Assembly: GCA_046726955.1 (NCBI GenBank)
Contig: JBKPBQ010000076.1
Coordinates: 1-6,725, forward strand
Length of the DNA stretch: 6,725 bases
Source of the DNA: CAVPGH01 sp046726955
GTDB lineage: Bacteria; Acidobacteriota; Vicinamibacteria; Fen-336
Direction of reading: 5' to 3'
A program made the position numbers and the translations under genes. The first letter of the stretch is position 1; every line of letters starts with the position of its first letter. This document shows, piece by piece, positions 6,091-6,725 of this stretch. Below the pieces are notes generated by a model. It searched no databases, had not been told where the DNA came from, and saw only the letters and a list, made by a program, of their open reading frames with translations.

Positions 6091-6725
6091 GCGGCGCCCT
6101 CGACAGGGACGTCCTCGACGACGAGGGCCTTCCTCCCACCGCGGGCGAGCTGCCGCCCTGGGAGGTCTCGGAGCTCGACGCCCCTCCGCCCTTCGGCTGG
6201 AGGAACGCGCTCGCGGTCATCGGGCCGGGCGCGGTCATGGCCGCCACCTCGATCGGCGGCGGCGAATGGCTCGTGGGTCCGGCCGCGGCCGTCAAGTACT
6301 CGACGCGGATCTTCCTGATCGCGACGGTCGCCATCCTCCTGCAGATCGTCTTCAACCTCGAGGCGATCCGCTACACGCTCTACACCGGCGAGCCGATCTG
6401 CTCCGGCATCATGCGGCTCAAGCCGGGCCCGCGGTTCTGGGCGGGGTTCTACATCGTGCTCGGCTTCTTCCAGCTCGGCTGGCCGGCCCTCGCGGGCAGC
6501 GCGGCGGCGACACTGCTCGGCGCCTGGATGGGTCGCATGCCCGGCGCTCCCGACCAGCCGACGCAAGCGCTCGTCGCCACCGTCCTCATGCTCGTGGTCG
6601 TGCTCATCCTCTCGTTCGGGGGGACGATCGAGCGCATGCTCGAGTACTTCGCGTGGACGATGCTGGGCGTCGTCTTCCTGTTCCTGATCGTGGTCAACGT
6701 CGTCTTCGTGCCCTTCGCGCACTGG
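6087..6725 (+). CDS. Nramp-related membrane transporter, 3' end beyond the window
   Basis: The first 213 residues of a LeuT-fold transporter related to the Nramp family. A cytoplasmic N-terminal tail (1-38, acidic and proline-rich) is followed by TM1, beginning IGPGAVMAATSIGGGEWL (45-62). TM2 is FLIATVAILLQIVFNL (76-91), then a loop with YTGEPICSGIMRLKPG. Further hydrophobic helices lie at about 118-147, 160-178 and 189-210. The GPG at the start of TM1, the TM2 Q, and the TG after TM2 match the Nramp layout. In place of the unwound DPGN that coordinates metal in true Nramp Mn/Fe transporters it has IGGGE (56-60). It therefore belongs to a divergent Nramp-like branch whose substrate I cannot assign. 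The ATG overlaps the dehydrogenase stop (ATGA), so it is translationally coupled and operonic. The window ends within the coding region; the TM6 metal-binding motif is not visible. Confidence 0.8.
   Translation, partial: MSGALDRDVLDDEGLPPTAGELPPWEVSELDAPPPFGWRNALAVIGPGAVMAATSIGGGEWLVGPAAAVKYSTRIFLIATVAILLQIVFNLEAIRYTLYTGEPICSGIMRLKPGPRFWAGFYIVLGFFQLGWPALAGSAAATLLGAWMGRMPGAPDQPTQALVATVLMLVVVLILSFGGTIERMLEYFAWTMLGVVFLFLIVVNVVFVPFAHW

Noticed and set aside
5766..6722. Minus-strand open frame of 318 codons rich in His, Asp and Glu
   Set aside because: It mirrors the transmembrane-encoding Nramp-like gene and the end of the dehydrogenase on the opposite strand; the acidic and His-rich runs are what antisense of GTC/CTC/ATC-rich membrane codons produces.

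Overview
The window is uniformly GC-rich and densely coded, with very short intergenic gaps. It suggests a free-living, environmental Gram-negative-type bacterium. The TPR protein, with its predicted secreted metallopeptidase domain and a C-terminal domain resembling ones I associate with Acidobacteriota, hints at that phylum or another soil lineage. This is an impression from protein style, not a placement; no rRNA or marker gene is present.

Region 1 (1-986) is accessory and partly decayed. A 5'-truncated DDE integrase-type transposase lies on the minus strand (119-571, recognisable only up to about 466). It abuts a plus-strand DUF4160 gene broken by two single-base deletions (523-757). An intact DUF2442 gene (738-986) overlaps the end of DUF4160. 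DUF4160 and DUF2442 genes are commonly found side by side in bacteria, so this is a small accessory pair with one damaged partner next to an insertion-sequence remnant.

Region 2 (1049-2791, minus) is a predicted secreted protein. It has an HExxH metallopeptidase-like domain (HEYAH followed by EGLAE), then TPR repeats, then a small C-terminal domain. It converges on DUF2442 across a 62-bp gap with no visible terminator, and diverges from the next gene across only 40 bp.

Region 3 (2832-6725, plus) looks like one operon. It holds (a) a secreted multidomain glycoside-hydrolase-like protein with a discoidin (F5/8 type C) module apparently inserted in its TIM barrel, probably starting at a TTG codon behind a strong Shine-Dalgarno sequence; (b) after 34 bp, a zinc-dependent medium-chain dehydrogenase of the polyol/threonine dehydrogenase type; and (c) overlapping it by ATGA, the first 213 codons of an Nramp-related membrane transporter that lacks the canonical DPGN metal-binding motif and has IGGGE instead. 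A reasonable but unproven reading is a carbohydrate-use operon: extracellular glycan hydrolysis, oxidation of a released sugar or polyol in the cytoplasm, and a transporter whose substrate may not be a metal.

I saw no rRNA, tRNA, CRISPR array, origin, or complete mobile element. The most unusual signals are the atypical catalytic and transport motifs in the region 3 proteins and the inserted discoidin module. I do not see a clear new defence or mobile system.
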